Origin: Caldilineaceae bacterium
GTDB lineage: Bacteria; Chloroflexota; Anaerolineae; Caldilineales; Caldilineaceae
DNA length: 6,642 bases
Direction: 5' to 3'
NCBI GenBank assembly: GCA_015494005.1
Contig: WGCB01000803.1
Coordinates: 1 to 6,642, forward strand
The translations under genes were made by a program, and so were the position numbers. Positions within the stretch are counted from its first letter, which is position 1; each line of letters starts with the position of its first letter. Positions 6,501 through 6,642 of the stretch are shown here, one piece after another. The notes under the pieces are model-generated. The model was not told where the DNA came from and did no database searches. It saw only the letters and a list, made by a program, of their open reading frames with translations.

Positions 6501-6642
6501 GGTTCGCTGTGGGGGCCTGCCCGGCCGGGGCCCAGGAGATGCGGTGGTCGGTCCAGGACGCGGCCTCCCCCTGCCAGGGGACGGGCTGGGCCAGGTCGAA
6601 GAGCTTCTGCGCCCCGCCGCCCTCCACCGAGACGACCCAGAC
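6481..6642 (-). CDS. C-terminal fragment of a possible TolB/PD40-like beta-propeller protein (5' end outside window)
   Basis: The minus-strand frame is open from the right edge for 53 codons and ends in TGA at 6483-6481. The first visible residues, VWVVSVEGGGAQKLFDL, look like one strand pair of a WD40-like/PD40 blade (hydrophobic strand, then a Gly-rich turn, then K/R-L). The later ISWAPAG resembles the SWSPDG signature of TolB-type blades. The last 14 or so residues (after APAG) are polar, Pro/Thr/Asn-rich and probably a disordered tail. The stop codon overlaps the start of the downstream glycosyltransferase in an ATGA, so the two genes are very probably in one operon and translationally coupled. 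The reading frame is well supported. The family assignment rests on about 40 residues and is only suggestive; catalytic or export roles cannot be judged from the fragment. Confidence 0.6.
   Translation of the reverse strand, partial: VWVVSVEGGGAQKLFDLAQPVPWQGEAASWTDHRISWAPAGQAPTANRGNSTP

Noticed and set aside
1..6642. Frequent recurrence of CCAGGGCC/GGCCAGG-like words across the window
   Set aside because: These are explained by repeated GCC-CTG-GCC codon use in Ala/Leu-rich proteins on the minus strand; spacing is irregular and no longer unit is shared.

Overview
This is a high-GC (roughly 60-65 % by eye) bacterial segment. Every supported gene reads right to left on the minus strand, and almost no non-coding DNA lies between genes. 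It is an internal part of a cell-surface or exopolysaccharide operon of the Wzx/Wzy type. No taxonomic marker gene is present. The GC-rich codon use and gene style would fit a Chloroflexota or similar high-GC environmental lineage, but that is a weak guess.

In transcription order: (i) 6642-6481, the C-terminal end of a protein that runs off the right edge, with a tail resembling a TolB/PD40 beta-propeller blade; (ii) 6484-5141, a GT4/WcaL-like glycosyltransferase; (iii) 5046-3505, a multi-spanning O-antigen ligase/polymerase family (Wzy_C) protein; (iv) 3488-1935, a polysaccharide flippase of the Wzx/MATE-like fold; (v) 1920-31, a two-domain protein joining a class I methyltransferase-like domain to an aminoglycoside-phosphotransferase/choline-kinase-like domain; (vi) 34-1, the first 11 codons of another gene that runs off the left edge.

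The genes are tightly packed. ATGA stop/start overlaps occur at 6481-6484 and 31-34, a 16-nt gap separates ligase from flippase, and a 14-nt gap separates flippase from the fusion. The fusion gene appears to use a GTG start placed 9 nt after a perfect AGGAGG. The only longer gap (5047-5140, 94 nt) carries an imperfect 12-bp tandem repeat that continues across the ligase start codon.

A likely division of labour is that the glycosyltransferase adds a sugar to a lipid-linked repeat unit on the cytoplasmic face, the flippase moves the unit across the membrane, and the Wzy_C-family protein polymerises it or transfers it to an acceptor. The kinase half of the fusion could phosphorylate a sugar, lipid or small-molecule precursor or decoration. 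The most unusual item is this fusion, whose methyltransferase half has lost most of the glycine-rich SAM-binding motif. No RNA gene, CRISPR array, insertion sequence or convincing terminator or promoter was seen.
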